Shown piece by piece: positions 27,626-36,772 of a stretch of DNA of 64,000 bases. Each line of letters begins with the position of its first letter. Position 1 is the stretch's first letter. The translations under genes were made by a program, and so were the position numbers. The notes under the pieces were generated by a model. It had not been told where the DNA came from and did not search any database. It saw only the letters and a list, made by a program, of their open reading frames with translations. The stretch comes from Parahoeflea halophila (lineage in GTDB: Bacteria; Pseudomonadota; Alphaproteobacteria; Rhizobiales; Rhizobiaceae), in NCBI RefSeq assembly GCF_900220985.1, contig NZ_OCPC01000002.1:496001-560000 (forward strand). The letters are read 5' to 3'.

Positions 27626-28063
27626 GATTTTCTGCTGCGCTTGTCTGGACTGGAAGCGCAAAACCCCGAGCTGGGACCGCCCCTGTTCCAAAGGCTTGAT
27701 CCAACGACGATTGCCTGAGGGGAAGCCGGCGCTATCTGGCAAATCCGGTCAGTTGCTGTCAGTTTTTTGCACTGTGGTGGCAGCTCGATTTTGCCTGGGC
27801 CAACGCTCAGCGCAACCGGAGACATCTGGCCGGACGAACAAAGCTTCAGCGGTCCGGCGATCGCACCGCCGCTCGTGCAAACCGCGCTTTCAAGCAGACT
27901 TTTTCTGACAGGCTCTCGGATCCGAAAAAAGGGAGTTTGGCGCGGATCCTATATTCTCTATCAAGGGAAGTGGGATCCTGGAGTGGCCGAGCTGGACGCT
28001 CGGTATCGCTGGCCCGGAAGGTAAATCGCAGCACCCTGAGCAGGTGCCGCGTTCGGTGTCACA
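27626..28063. other. Gap between convergent tadC and TadD-like gene
   Basis: About 440 bases without a convincing ORF or terminator. A GGATCCTATATTCTCTATC stretch (27951 onward) and a short tRNA-start-like string near 27980 were examined and do not form an RNA gene. Nothing else is recognised. Confidence 0.4.
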
Positions 28064-28879
28064 TCAGTTGGTGTTTCCGGCGTCCGAAGCCTTGAGCTGG
28101 CTCCAGGCGTTCTGCTGTGACAGCATGGCGCGCAGATAGTCCACATTGGCGGTTGCCTGCTGCGGCGAAAGCTCGGCGCTTGCGATCTGCTCGGCCTCCT
28201 GGAAGCGGCCCTGAAGGCCGACGACCAGCGCAAGATTCTGCCGCACCCGGCTGTCGGCGCCGGGTTGCTTGACCGCCGAAGCAAGGTAGCTCTCTGCAGT
28301 TCTCAGATCGCCTTGCAGAACGTAGGACATGCCCAGGTTGGACAGGATCGAAGGTTCGTTGGGTTGTATGTCGAGCGCCTTGCGGTAGCGCTGCCGTGCG
28401 GAGGCAGGATCGCCCATCTGGTCAAGAATGGCGCCTTCCGCCGACAGCAACTGCCAGTCCGGCCGGTCCGGTGTCTGGGCCCGCTGGATCGCGTCCAGCG
28501 CCTTGTCGAACTGCCCGGCGCCCGCCAGCGCCTTGCCATAGGCGGCCAGCACGGTCCGGTCCGTCGGATTGTGGATCGCCACCTGCTGCATGACTGCGAG
28601 TGCCTGGTCGGAACGGCCGCCCATGGTCAGGACCGAGGCATATTTCATGCCCACTGCCGCATCCTTGGGGTTTCGGTCATAGGCCCGGCCGATGCTTTCG
28701 GCGGCGGAATGCAGTTCCGACGCATTCATCGATTCGAGCGGCTTGTTCATCGACGGGATCGAGCCGGTGGTCAGCTGTCCCTTGGATGCGCATCCCGCAA
28801 GCGAGAGACCGAGCGCTGCGATGCAGACCGCGCTGAGCAGGCGGCTGGGGAGAATGGTGCGTAGATGGGTCGCTGACAT
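28064..28879 (-). CDS. TadD-like TPR lipoprotein
   Basis: 271 residues from ATG 28879, so that the protein opens with a lipoprotein signal (SAVCIAALGLSLAGC, lipid Cys about 31); the open frame extends 30 codons further upstream without an RBS. The body is built from tetratricopeptide repeats, for example KYASVLTMGGRSDQALAVM, AYGKALAGAGQFDKALDAI and NLGMSYVLQGDLRTAESYL. TadD lipoproteins help the secretin reach or assemble in the outer membrane. It is convergent with tadC and is transcribed on its own. Confidence 0.87.
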   Translation of the reverse strand: MSATHLRTILPSRLLSAVCIAALGLSLAGCASKGQLTTGSIPSMNKPLESMNASELHSAAESIGRAYDRNPKDAAVGMKYASVLTMGGRSDQALAVMQQVAIHNPTDRTVLAAYGKALAGAGQFDKALDAIQRAQTPDRPDWQLLSAEGAILDQMGDPASARQRYRKALDIQPNEPSILSNLGMSYVLQGDLRTAESYLASAVKQPGADSRVRQNLALVVGLQGRFQEAEQIASAELSPQQATANVDYLRAMLSQQNAWSQLKASDAGNTN

Positions 28880-28961
28880 TGGCCTGATCCCGGAAACGAG
28901 TGTCGTGGCGGCCCTGCGAAGGTGGCGCCACAGTCTTCCCTCAAGCAATAATCTGTTAACC

Positions 28962-28976
28962 CTAATCAAGAGTTAA
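28962..28976 (-). promoter_or_regulatory. Candidate CtrA box upstream of the TadD-like gene
   Basis: Read on the minus strand the site is TTAA-CTCTTGA-TTAG, seven of eight conserved positions of the CtrA consensus TTAA-N7-TTAA. It is part of a larger GTTAAC...GTTAAC arrangement. It lies 83 bases before the tadD-like start and 48 bases before the divergent aminopeptidase start, so it could affect either gene. Confidence 0.4.
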
Positions 28977-29023
28977 CAACTGATTCCCGGCGCATTGTTG
29001 CCGGCAGGATGAGAGGAAAAAAA

Positions 29024-30418
29024 ATGCCGCCCTATGCCCTGATTGATCGCCCCTCGCCATTTGCCTCTGAACCGGCTGACGCCCTGCCGGTCTGGGCGGT
29101 GACGGCTGAGGCCATCGAGGCCGGCACAATTGATGCGGCAGCACTCGCCTGGGCCAGGGCCGCGGGTTTCCAGGCTGCCGAAGGCACGGTCCTGATGGTG
29201 CCCGGACAGGATGGCAAGCTCGCCGGCGCCCTGTTCGGCCTGGGCAGTGACGGGCAGTGTTACCCTTTCGTCAGCGGCAAGCTGGCGCGATCCCTGCCGG
29301 AAGGCAACTGGCGCCTCGAAAACTCACCCGTTTCCGGTCAATCCATGGCGCTGGGGTTCGGCATGGGCGCCTATCGCTTCGAACGCTACAAGAAGCCGGC
29401 GGCCCAGGGCCCGAGACTGGTGCTGCCCGAAGCGGTCGATGCCGCTGCGGTCCACCGCACAGTGGCCGCTGTCGCGCTTGCCCGAGACCTGGTCAACATG
29501 CCTGCCAACGACATGGGTCCCGACGCGCTGGAGACTGCCTTCCGCGGTCTTGCGGATCACTACAAGGCCAAGGTCACCGTGGTCACGGGCGACGACCTTA
29601 TTTCCAAGGGCTTCCCGATGATCCACGCCGTCGGACGTGCAGCCGTCCAGGCGCCACGCCTTCTGGAAATGCGCTGGGGCAAAAAAGGGGCGCCGAAACT
29701 CACTCTGGTAGGCAAGGGCGTGTGTTTCGATACCGGCGGTCTCGACATCAAGCCGGCTACGGCGATGCTCAACATGAAGAAGGATATGGGCGGGGCTGCC
29801 AATGTGATCGCGCTGGCCATGATGATCATGGATGCCGGTCTGCCGGTAGATTTGCGCGTGCTCGTTCCCGCCGTCGAAAATTCGATCTCCGCCTCCGCCT
29901 TCCGTCCAGGCGACGTGCTCACCAGTCGCAAGGGGCTGACCGTCCAGATCGACAACACCGATGCCGAAGGCCGGTTGGTGCTTGCCGATGCGCTCACCTA
30001 TGCCTGTGAGGATGATCCCTCTCTGCTGATCGACATGGCCACGCTGACCGGCGCGGCGCGGGTGGCGCTCGGTCCGGACCTGCCGCCTTTCTACACCGAT
30101 GATGAAGCCCTGGCCGGGGCGCTGGCCACCGCCTCGGTGGAGGTCGCCGATCCGCTCTGGCGCATGCCGCTGTTCAAGCCCTATGAGGCCGATGTGAAGG
30201 CCCGGATCGCCGATCTGACCAATGCTCCGGCGGGCGGTTTTGCCGGCTCGATCACCGCGGCGCTGTTCCTCAAGCGCTTCGTCACGGCCGAAACCAGCTG
30301 GGCCCATTTCGACATTTTCGCCTGGTCGCCAAAGGACAAGCCGCATGCGCCGATGGGCGGCGAAGCGCAAGGCATCCGCGCCCTGTTCGAGGTGATCAGC
30401 AAGCGTCACCCGGCCTGA
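29024..30418 (+). CDS. Leucyl aminopeptidase family (M17) metallopeptidase
   Basis: 464 residues from ATG 29024, placed 5 bases after GAGAGGA; an ATG five codons earlier has no RBS. The C-terminal M17 catalytic domain is complete: VGKGVCFDTGGLDIKPATAML, NMKKDMGGAA, and NTDAEGRLVLADALTYA give the two-metal site and catalytic Lys/Arg. The N-terminal half is the usual divergent macro-like domain. It trims N-terminal residues from peptides in the cytoplasm. The next genes encode a MarR regulator and an NlpC/P60 hydrolase, hinting at a shared role in peptide or cell-wall turnover. Confidence 0.92.
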   Translation: MPPYALIDRPSPFASEPADALPVWAVTAEAIEAGTIDAAALAWARAAGFQAAEGTVLMVPGQDGKLAGALFGLGSDGQCYPFVSGKLARSLPEGNWRLENSPVSGQSMALGFGMGAYRFERYKKPAAQGPRLVLPEAVDAAAVHRTVAAVALARDLVNMPANDMGPDALETAFRGLADHYKAKVTVVTGDDLISKGFPMIHAVGRAAVQAPRLLEMRWGKKGAPKLTLVGKGVCFDTGGLDIKPATAMLNMKKDMGGAANVIALAMMIMDAGLPVDLRVLVPAVENSISASAFRPGDVLTSRKGLTVQIDNTDAEGRLVLADALTYACEDDPSLLIDMATLTGAARVALGPDLPPFYTDDEALAGALATASVEVADPLWRMPLFKPYEADVKARIADLTNAPAGGFAGSITAALFLKRFVTAETSWAHFDIFAWSPKDKPHAPMGGEAQGIRALFEVISKRHPA

Positions 30419-30495
30419 GGCCGAGCGGCTGGCTTGCGCGCACTCGTTGTTTCGGCCAATATAATCCGGTACCGAAACGATACGGGCACAAAGCC

Positions 30496-30864
30496 ATGCA
30501 GCTCGACCTCCGGCCCTCCGATGCCCTCGGGCTCTGGCATGCCGCCACGTTGGAACATGTCCGCGTCATCGGGCCCGATCTGACGATGCGGCAGCTGGCG
30601 ATCCTGCTGCACATCTATCTCGCGCCGCCCCCGCACACGGTAAGGGGGCTGGCCGCCATGCTCGGTGTCACCAAGCCGGTGATCACGAGAGCCCTCGACA
30701 CGATGGGCCACATGGGGCTGGTCCGTCGGCTGCGCGACGAACGCGACAAACGCAACGTCATCATCAAGCGGACGGTGGAAGGCGCCCTGTTCGTCGAAAG
30801 GCTGGGCGATATCATCATCGCTGAAGGCCGAAAGCTGTCGTCCACGGAGGCGTCAAAACCATGA
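30496..30864 (+). CDS. MarR-family winged-helix regulator
   Basis: 122 residues forming a single winged helix-turn-helix: LTMRQLAILLHIYLAPPPHTVRGLAAML, KPVITRALDTMGHMGLVRRLRD and a wing ERDKRNVIIKRT. The pattern fits MarR/SlyA-type dimeric regulators, though the dimer helices are short. It overlaps the NlpC/P60 gene by four bases. A role in regulating its own operon is inferred from position. No operator is evident. Confidence 0.85.
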   Translation: MQLDLRPSDALGLWHAATLEHVRVIGPDLTMRQLAILLHIYLAPPPHTVRGLAAMLGVTKPVITRALDTMGHMGLVRRLRDERDKRNVIIKRTVEGALFVERLGDIIIAEGRKLSSTEASKP

Positions 30865-31721
30865 ACAAAAGCCTGGATCACCGCTCTCATGCCTACCGGC
30901 CGGACCTGGCCGATATCCGCCTCAAGGGGCAGGTTACGGCCGAGCGCTTCATCGAAGGCGCACCGGGCGAGGTAAGTGTGCCCGTCGCCGACATCCGGCC
31001 CCGGCCGGAAGCCGATTGCAGCATCGACACCCAGGCGCTTCTGGGCGAGACGCTGACCGTCTTCGACATCTCCAACGGTTGGGCCTGGGTGCAGCTGGAA
31101 GCAGATGGCTATGTCGGCTATGTGCGCGAACAGGCAATCAGGGAAGGAACCAGCGAGACCACCCACACCGTTTCGGTTCCGCGCAGTTTCGTCTATCCGG
31201 GACCGGATCTGCGGTTTCCGCACTTCAAGTCTTTGTCGATGGGTAGCCGGGTAAGGATTGTCGGTGCCGCCGAGACACGCGGCACGCCCTACGCCTTGCT
31301 GGAAGACGGAACGGCCCTCATTGCCACGCATCTGCGCCCGGTTGGCAAACCGGCCGCTGAAGATGCCGTCTCGGTGGCTGCCCGCTTCGTCGACACGCCC
31401 TATCTCTGGGGCGGGCGAACCGGCTTTGGCATCGATTGTTCAGGCCTCGTGCAATTGGCGCTGGCCATGACCGGAAAATCTGCCCCGCGCGATTCCGACC
31501 AGCAGGCGGCCCATCTGGGCGCTGTCATAGACCCCGAAACTGATGGCCTGCAACGCGGCGATCTGGTGTTCTGGAAAGGCCATGTCGGCTTTCTTGAAGA
31601 CCCCGATACACTGCTGCATGCCTCCGGCGGCACCATGTATGTCACCCGGGAGCCCTTGAAGGCTGCCATCGACCGCATCGCGCGGCTCTACGGCCCGCCG
31701 ACGCTTTACCGTCGGCCCTGA
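30861..31721 (+). CDS. NlpC/P60 peptidoglycan hydrolase with SH3-like repeats
   Basis: 286 residues. Two bacterial SH3-like segments (about 30-95 and 103-160) precede a C-terminal NlpC/P60 cysteine peptidase. The catalytic triad is visible: Cys193 in FGIDCSGLVQLAL, His241 in KGHVGFLED and His253 in LLHASGG. No signal peptide is seen, which is usual for this alphaproteobacterial subfamily, so it may act on imported muropeptides rather than on the cell wall. That would fit with the aminopeptidase two genes upstream. It likely cleaves gamma-D-Glu-diamino-acid bonds. Confidence 0.88.
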   Translation: MNKSLDHRSHAYRPDLADIRLKGQVTAERFIEGAPGEVSVPVADIRPRPEADCSIDTQALLGETLTVFDISNGWAWVQLEADGYVGYVREQAIREGTSETTHTVSVPRSFVYPGPDLRFPHFKSLSMGSRVRIVGAAETRGTPYALLEDGTALIATHLRPVGKPAAEDAVSVAARFVDTPYLWGGRTGFGIDCSGLVQLALAMTGKSAPRDSDQQAAHLGAVIDPETDGLQRGDLVFWKGHVGFLEDPDTLLHASGGTMYVTREPLKAAIDRIARLYGPPTLYRRP

Positions 31722-31740
31722 GCCGGCTTACTATTGTGTT

Positions 31741-32706
31741 TCAATAACCGGCCTTGCGGTCGACCAGGTTGATCAGCGGCTCGCCGCCTTCGAAGGCATC
31801 CATCTGCCGCGCCATCGGCTCGATCAGCGAGGACGGCATCGATGCCGCCGCCGCATGCGGTGTCAGCGTCACCTTGGGGTGGCTCCAGAACGGGCTTTCG
31901 GGATCGAGCGGTTCCTGCTGAAACACGTCGAGCGTCACCGCGGACAGCAGGCCTTCGTCCAGCGCCGCCAGAAGATCCGCCTCGTTCTGCAACCCGCCGC
32001 GTCCGGCATTGATCAGCACCGGTGCGCCCAGCGGACCCCGCTTGCTCATCCGCTTTAACAGATCCAGGTCCAGGATTTCGTTGGTTTCGGCTGTCAGCGG
32101 CAGCAGCACGACGAAAATGTCGGCAGACGCTAGGAAGGAATCGAGCCCCTCGGCACCGGCATGGCAGGTCACACCCTCGACCTGTTTCTGCGTCCGCGAC
32201 CAGCCGGTCACCTGAAAGCCCATGACCTGCAATTTGGCGGCGGCGTCCGTGCCAAGTTCGCCAAGCCCCATGATGCCGACAGTGATATCGCCGGCGGCCT
32301 TCTGCTCGCGGTCTTCGTCCCAGACACGGTTCACCTGCTGTGCCCGGTAGCGCGGACCGAGGCGGTGGTGGTCGAGCACCTGCCAGACGACATATTCACT
32401 CATCCGGGTGGTCAGATTCGGGGACACCACCCGCACGATCGGCACGTCGGGAAGGCTTGTATCGGCAAGGACGTGGTCTACCCCGGCGCCGAGCGAAAAA
32501 ATGGCCTTCAGGTTCGGCAGCTTCGACAGCAGGCCGGCCGGCTGCTTCCAGACAATGGCGTAATCGATACCGGGATCGGTTTCGCCGTTCGGCGTGAGCA
32601 CCACCGGGCGATCCGGCGCTGCCTTCTGCAATTCCTCGACCCAGACCTGCGGGTCCCACCCGGTTAGCGCCAAAAGCACCCGTCCCTTGCCATTCGTGTC
32701 GGTCAT
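31741..32706 (-). CDS. ghrA: Glyoxylate/hydroxypyruvate reductase A (D-2-hydroxyacid dehydrogenase)
   Basis: 321 residues of the D-isomer 2-hydroxyacid dehydrogenase fold. The nucleotide-binding glycine loop is GIMGLGELGTDAAAKL. Catalytic region motifs include INAGRGGLQNEADLLAAL and LDVFQQEPLDPESPFWSHPKVTLTPHAAA, where the His is the acid catalyst. The absence of the usual longer N-terminal insertions and the overall length fit GhrA. It reduces glyoxylate and hydroxypyruvate using NADPH. It follows the peptide transporter ATPase gene by seven bases on the same strand. Confidence 0.9.
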   Translation of the reverse strand: MTDTNGKGRVLLALTGWDPQVWVEELQKAAPDRPVVLTPNGETDPGIDYAIVWKQPAGLLSKLPNLKAIFSLGAGVDHVLADTSLPDVPIVRVVSPNLTTRMSEYVVWQVLDHHRLGPRYRAQQVNRVWDEDREQKAAGDITVGIMGLGELGTDAAAKLQVMGFQVTGWSRTQKQVEGVTCHAGAEGLDSFLASADIFVVLLPLTAETNEILDLDLLKRMSKRGPLGAPVLINAGRGGLQNEADLLAALDEGLLSAVTLDVFQQEPLDPESPFWSHPKVTLTPHAAAASMPSSLIEPMARQMDAFEGGEPLINLVDRKAGY

Positions 32707-32713
32707 GTTCTGC

Positions 32714-34366
32714 CTATTCGCTGACCACGGCGCTGCCGGCTGCTTCCAGATTGAAAGCAGCCGCCATCAGCGCTTTGGTGTAGTCTGTTTCGGGATTGTC
32801 GAAGATCTTGTCGGCGCTGCCCTGTTCGACCACCTTGCCGGCCCGCATGACAATCACGTCATTGGCCAGCGCCCGCACCACCTTGAGATCGTGGCTGATG
32901 AACAGATAGGCCAGATCGTGCCGCTTCTGCAGATCGCGCAACAGGTCGACGACCTGTGCCTGCACGCTCATGTCGAGCGCCGAGGTCGGCTCGTCCAACA
33001 TGACGAAACGCGGCTTGAGCACCATCGCCCGGGCAATCGCGATGCGCTGCCGCTGGCCGCCGGAAAACTCGTGCGGGTAGCGCCAGCGGGTGGAGGCATC
33101 GAGCCCCACCTCCTCCAGCGCCTCGGCAACCCGCCTGTCACGGTCGCGGGCGGAAAGATCGCGGGCATGGATCGCCAGCCCTTCGCCGACGATGTCGGCA
33201 ATCGACATGCGCGGGCTGAGCGAGCCGAACGGATCCTGAAACACCACCTGCATGGAGCTCCTGAGCGACTTCATCTGCTTGAAGGATCGCTCATGCAGCG
33301 GCAGCTTGTTGAAATGAATTTCGCCTTCGCTGCGGATGAGCCGCATCAGCGCCAGCCCGAGCGTTGTCTTTCCGGACCCCGATTCGCCGACCACGCCGAG
33401 CGTCTGGCCGGATTTGAGCGACAGCGACAGCCCGTCGACGGCCTTGACGTGGTCGACCGTGCGCCTGAGGAAGCCTCTCTTGACCGGAAACCAGACCTTG
33501 ATGTCGCGCGCCTGCATGACTTCGGGCGCGGTTTCCTTGCGCGCCGGCGGCTCACCGCTGGGTTCGGCGGCCAGCAAGTGCTTCGTGTAGTCATGCTGCG
33601 GGTTGGTGAAGATCTCGGCAGTCGGGCCGGTTTCGACGATTCTGCCATTTGTCATGACGCAGACCCGGTCGGCGAATTTGCGCACGATGCCGAGGTCATG
33701 AGTGATGAACAGCATGGCCATGCCGTGCTCGGTCTTCAGATCCCTGAGCAATTCGAGAATCTGCGCCTGTACTGTGACATCGAGCGCCGTGGTCGGCTCG
33801 TCGGCGATCAGCAGCTCCGGCCGGTTGGCCAGCGCCATGGCGATCATCACCCGCTGTCGCTGCCCGCCCGACAACTGGTGCGGATAGGAGGCCAGCCGGG
33901 TCTCGGGATCACGGATGCCGACCTGGGTGAGCAGTTCCAGTACCTGCCGCCGGGCCTCGTCCGGCTTGATTAGCTGGTGCAGATGCAGGATTTCCGAGAT
34001 CTGCTTTTCCACTGTCTGCAGCGGATTGAGCGAGGTCATCGGCTCCTGGAAAATCATGGTGATGTCGTTGCCGCGCACCTGCCGGATTTGCGGCTCCGGT
34101 GCGGACAGCAGATCCTGCCCCTTGAAAAGGATTTCGCCCGATGGATGGCTGGCCGCCGGGTAAGGCAGCAGCCGCAATACAGACAGTGCCGAAACTGATT
34201 TCCCGGAGCCCGATTCGCCCACCAGCGCCACGGTTTCGCCGCGCTTGATGTCGAACGAGACATGATCGACCGCCGTCTGGCTCTCACCAGCCTGGTGAAA
34301 CGCCACCGACAGATCGCGCACAGAAAGCAGTGCCCCATCGGCGCTCATAGTCTTTGCACCGCTCAT
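32714..34366 (-). CDS. yejF: Peptide/microcin C-type ABC transporter ATPase YejF
   Basis: 550 residues with two complete ABC domains in one chain, as in YejF. NBD1 has [12 protein letters not shown] and the signature [15 protein letters not shown]2 has [12 protein letters not shown] and [12 protein letters not shown]. Each has an intact Walker B ([16 protein letters not shown]). It powers the YejABEF importer, which takes up peptides and, in E. coli, the antibiotic microcin C. The start at 34366 overlaps the permease stop by four bases. Confidence 0.93.
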   Translation of the reverse strand: MSGAKTMSADGALLSVRDLSVAFHQAGESQTAVDHVSFDIKRGETVALVGESGSGKSVSALSVLRLLPYPAASHPSGEILFKGQDLLSAPEPQIRQVRGNDITMIFQEPMTSLNPLQTVEKQISEILHLHQLIKPDEARRQVLELLTQVGIRDPETRLASYPHQLSGGQRQRVMIAMALANRPELLIADEPTTALDVTVQAQILELLRDLKTEHGMAMLFITHDLGIVRKFADRVCVMTNGRIVETGPTAEIFTNPQHDYTKHLLAAEPSGEPPARKETAPEVMQARDIKVWFPVKRGFLRRTVDHVKAVDGLSLSLKSGQTLGVVGESGSGKTTLGLALMRLIRSEGEIHFNKLPLHERSFKQMKSLRSSMQVVFQDPFGSLSPRMSIADIVGEGLAIHARDLSARDRDRRVAEALEEVGLDASTRWRYPHEFSGGQRQRIAIARAMVLKPRFVMLDEPTSALDMSVQAQVVDLLRDLQKRHDLAYLFISHDLKVVRALANDVIVMRAGKVVEQGSADKIFDNPETDYTKALMAAAFNLEAAGSAVVSE

Positions 34367-35514
34367 CGGAACGTCTTTCGTGGATCGAAGGCATCGCGGG
34401 TCGCTTCACCGATGAAGATCAGCAGCGAAAGCATGATCGAAATGGTGAAGAACGCCGTCAGCCCCAGCCAGGGCGCCTGCAGGTTGCGCTTGCCTTGGGC
34501 GATCAGTTCGCCCAGCGAGGCCGAGCCCGGCGGCAGGCCGAAGCCCAGGAAATCGAGCGAGGTCAGCGTCGTGATCGAGCCCGACAGGATGAACGGCAGG
34601 AAGGTCAGCGTCGCCACCATGGCATTGGGCAGCAGGTGCCGGAACATGATCGTGCCGTTGCCGACGCCGAGCGCCCGGGCGGCGTTGACATATTCGAAAT
34701 TGCGCGCCCGCAGAAACTCCGCTCGCACGATGCCGACAAACGCCACCCAGGAGAACAGGAGCATGATGCCGAGCAGGATCCAGAATCCCGGTGGCAGCAC
34801 CGCAGCGATGATCAGCAGGATGTAGAGCACCGGCATCGAAGACCAGATCTCGATGAAGCGCTGCATCAGAAGATCGGTCCAGCCGCCGAAATAGCCCTGT
34901 ACCGCGCCGGCGGCGATACCGATCAGCGCCGAAAATACGGTTAGCGTCAGGCCGAACAGCACCGAAATGCGGAAACCGTAGATCATCCGCGCGGTCACAT
35001 CGCGGGCTTGGTCGTCGGTGCCGAGCCAGTTCATGTTGCCCAGCCTGCAGCCTGGATCCTCGTCCCCAAGCGGGTAGGCGGAGCAGGCCTCCCCGTCCTC
35101 AAGCAGCCAGAACGGTGGCGTCGGCGCCGAATGCGGAATATGGGAATTGGCGGTGGTGTAGGAGTAGCGGATCGGCGGCCAGATCATCCAGCCATTGGCC
35201 TCGATCTCGTTCTGGATAAATGGATCGCGGTAATCGGTGCGCGCCAGGAACCCACCGAATTTTTCTTCCGGGTAATCGACCAGCACAGGATACAGGATCT
35301 CGCCCTTGTAGGAGGCCAGGATCGGCCGGTCATTGGCGATGAATTCGGCCAGCAGGCTCGCAATGAACAGGATCATGAAGATCCACAACGACCAGTAGCC
35401 GCGCCGGTTGGCCTTGAAGTTGGCCCAGCGCCGGCGGTTGGTCGGTGACAGCCAGCCTTTCGGCCGGCCGTTGATGTCATAGGCTTGGGGATTGCCGGAA
35501 ACTGCCTCGCTCAT
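34363..35514 (-). CDS. yejE: Peptide ABC transporter permease YejE
   Basis: 383 residues. The N-terminal cytoplasmic tail (RRRWANFKANRRGYWSLW) leads into a membrane helix, then a large periplasmic stretch and a DppC-type permease domain with about five helices. The EAA-like loop reads EYVNAARALGVGNGTIMFRHLLPNA. A large N-terminal loop is typical of YejE. It pairs with YejB and is overlapped on both sides by four bases, so yejB-yejE-yejF form a tightly coupled set. Confidence 0.93.
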   Translation of the reverse strand: MSEAVSGNPQAYDINGRPKGWLSPTNRRRWANFKANRRGYWSLWIFMILFIASLLAEFIANDRPILASYKGEILYPVLVDYPEEKFGGFLARTDYRDPFIQNEIEANGWMIWPPIRYSYTTANSHIPHSAPTPPFWLLEDGEACSAYPLGDEDPGCRLGNMNWLGTDDQARDVTARMIYGFRISVLFGLTLTVFSALIGIAAGAVQGYFGGWTDLLMQRFIEIWSSMPVLYILLIIAAVLPPGFWILLGIMLLFSWVAFVGIVRAEFLRARNFEYVNAARALGVGNGTIMFRHLLPNAMVATLTFLPFILSGSITTLTSLDFLGFGLPPGSASLGELIAQGKRNLQAPWLGLTAFFTISIMLSLLIFIGEATRDAFDPRKTFR

Positions 35515-36614
35515 CCCACATCCCTCTTTTCAAAGTCGATGCGCGGATCAACCCAGGTGTAGACCAGGTCCGAAATTAGCCCGACCACCAGCCCCATCAG
35601 CGAGAAGATGAACAGCGTGGCAAACACCACCGGATAATCCCGCTTGATGATCGATTCGAAGCCAAGCCGTCCCAACCCGTCGAGCGAGAAGATCGTCTCG
35701 ATCAGCAGCGATCCCGAGAAGAATGCGGTGATGAAGGCGCCGGGAAAGCCGGCAATGATGATCAGCATCGCGTTGCGGAACACGTGCCGGTAGAGAACCT
35801 GACGTTCGCTAAGCCCCTTGGCCCGGGCGGTGGTGACATATTGCTTGCGGATCTCGTCGATGAACGAGTTCTTGGTCAACAGCGTCGTGGTGGCGAACGC
35901 CGCCAGCGACAGCGCGATCAGTGGCAGCGCCAGGTGCCAGAAATAGTCGACGATCTTGCCGAAAAGGCTGAGCTCGGCAAAATTGTCCGAGGTCAGCCCG
36001 CGCAACGGGAACCAGTCCAGGAACGATCCGCCGGCAAACAGCACGATCAGGAGGATGCCGACAAGGAAGCCGGGCACCGCATAGGCGATGATGATAAGCC
36101 CCGAGGTCCAGACATCAAACCGCGAGCCATCCGAGACCGCCTTCTTGATGCCGAGTGGAATCGAGATCACGTAAGACAGCAGCAGGATCCAGATGCCCAG
36201 CGAGATCGAGACCGGCAATTTTTCCTTGATCAGGTCGATCACGTCGATGCTGCGGAAATAGCTCTCGCCGAAATCGAAGCGGATATAGTTCCACATCATC
36301 AGCCCGAAACGCTCGAGCGGCGGCTTGTCGAAGCCGAACTGGGCTTCCAGCTTGGCGATGAACTCCGGATCGAGCCCTTGCGCGCCACGATAGTCCGAGG
36401 ACCCCGGATCACCGAAATCCTGCTGTGCGCTGCCGACGGTGTCACCGCCGCCTGCAATCCTGTCGATGGCGGAATCGCCTTCACCGGTCAATTGCGCGAT
36501 CACCTGCTCGACAGGTCCGCCCGGGGCAAACTGGATCACCGCAAATGAAATCGCCATGATCCCGACTATGGTCGGGATCATCAGAAGCAGGCGTCTGAGA
36601 ATATAGGCGCCCAT
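35511..36614 (-). CDS. yejB: Peptide ABC transporter permease YejB
   Basis: 367 residues, DppB-type permease. It starts MGAYILRRLLLMIPTIVGIMAISF with the usual first helix; the extended periplasmic loop (about residues 35-130) is a YejB feature. The EAA loop is QYVTTARAKGLSERQVLYRHVFRNA. It forms the channel with YejE. It is separated from the binding-protein gene yejA by 158 bases that contain a strong stem-loop. Confidence 0.93.
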   Translation of the reverse strand: MGAYILRRLLLMIPTIVGIMAISFAVIQFAPGGPVEQVIAQLTGEGDSAIDRIAGGGDTVGSAQQDFGDPGSSDYRGAQGLDPEFIAKLEAQFGFDKPPLERFGLMMWNYIRFDFGESYFRSIDVIDLIKEKLPVSISLGIWILLLSYVISIPLGIKKAVSDGSRFDVWTSGLIIIAYAVPGFLVGILLIVLFAGGSFLDWFPLRGLTSDNFAELSLFGKIVDYFWHLALPLIALSLAAFATTTLLTKNSFIDEIRKQYVTTARAKGLSERQVLYRHVFRNAMLIIIAGFPGAFITAFFSGSLLIETIFSLDGLGRLGFESIIKRDYPVVFATLFIFSLMGLVVGLISDLVYTWVDPRIDFEKRDVG

Positions 36615-36690
36615 CAGGCGGCTGTCCCCTCAGTGGCAGCGGTCTGGCCGCGCATGGTGATGTCTGTCCTGGTCAATCCCGCGTCCTTCC

Positions 36691-36714
36691 AGCCGGAACA
36701 TCGGAGTTCCGGCT
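36691..36714 (-). promoter_or_regulatory. Strong stem-loop between yejA and yejB
   Basis: A perfect nine-base stem AGCCGGAAC / GTTCCGGCT with a six-base loop, 58 bases after the yejA stop on the minus strand. No T-run follows, so it more likely protects the yejA 3' end or partly attenuates, giving excess binding protein over membrane parts. Confidence 0.6.
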
Positions 36715-36772
36715 GATTCGTGTCTGCCCCATACAGAATCGAATGTCGAAACCGGTGCAAGGCCAAAGCGTC

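Noticed and set aside
27975-28050. A string resembling the 5' part of a class II tRNA (GGAGTGGCCGAGCTGGACGC...)
   Set aside because: No matching acceptor 3' strand, no anticodon stem with a proper loop and no T-arm GTTCGAATC were found; the likeness is limited to the D-arm-like start.
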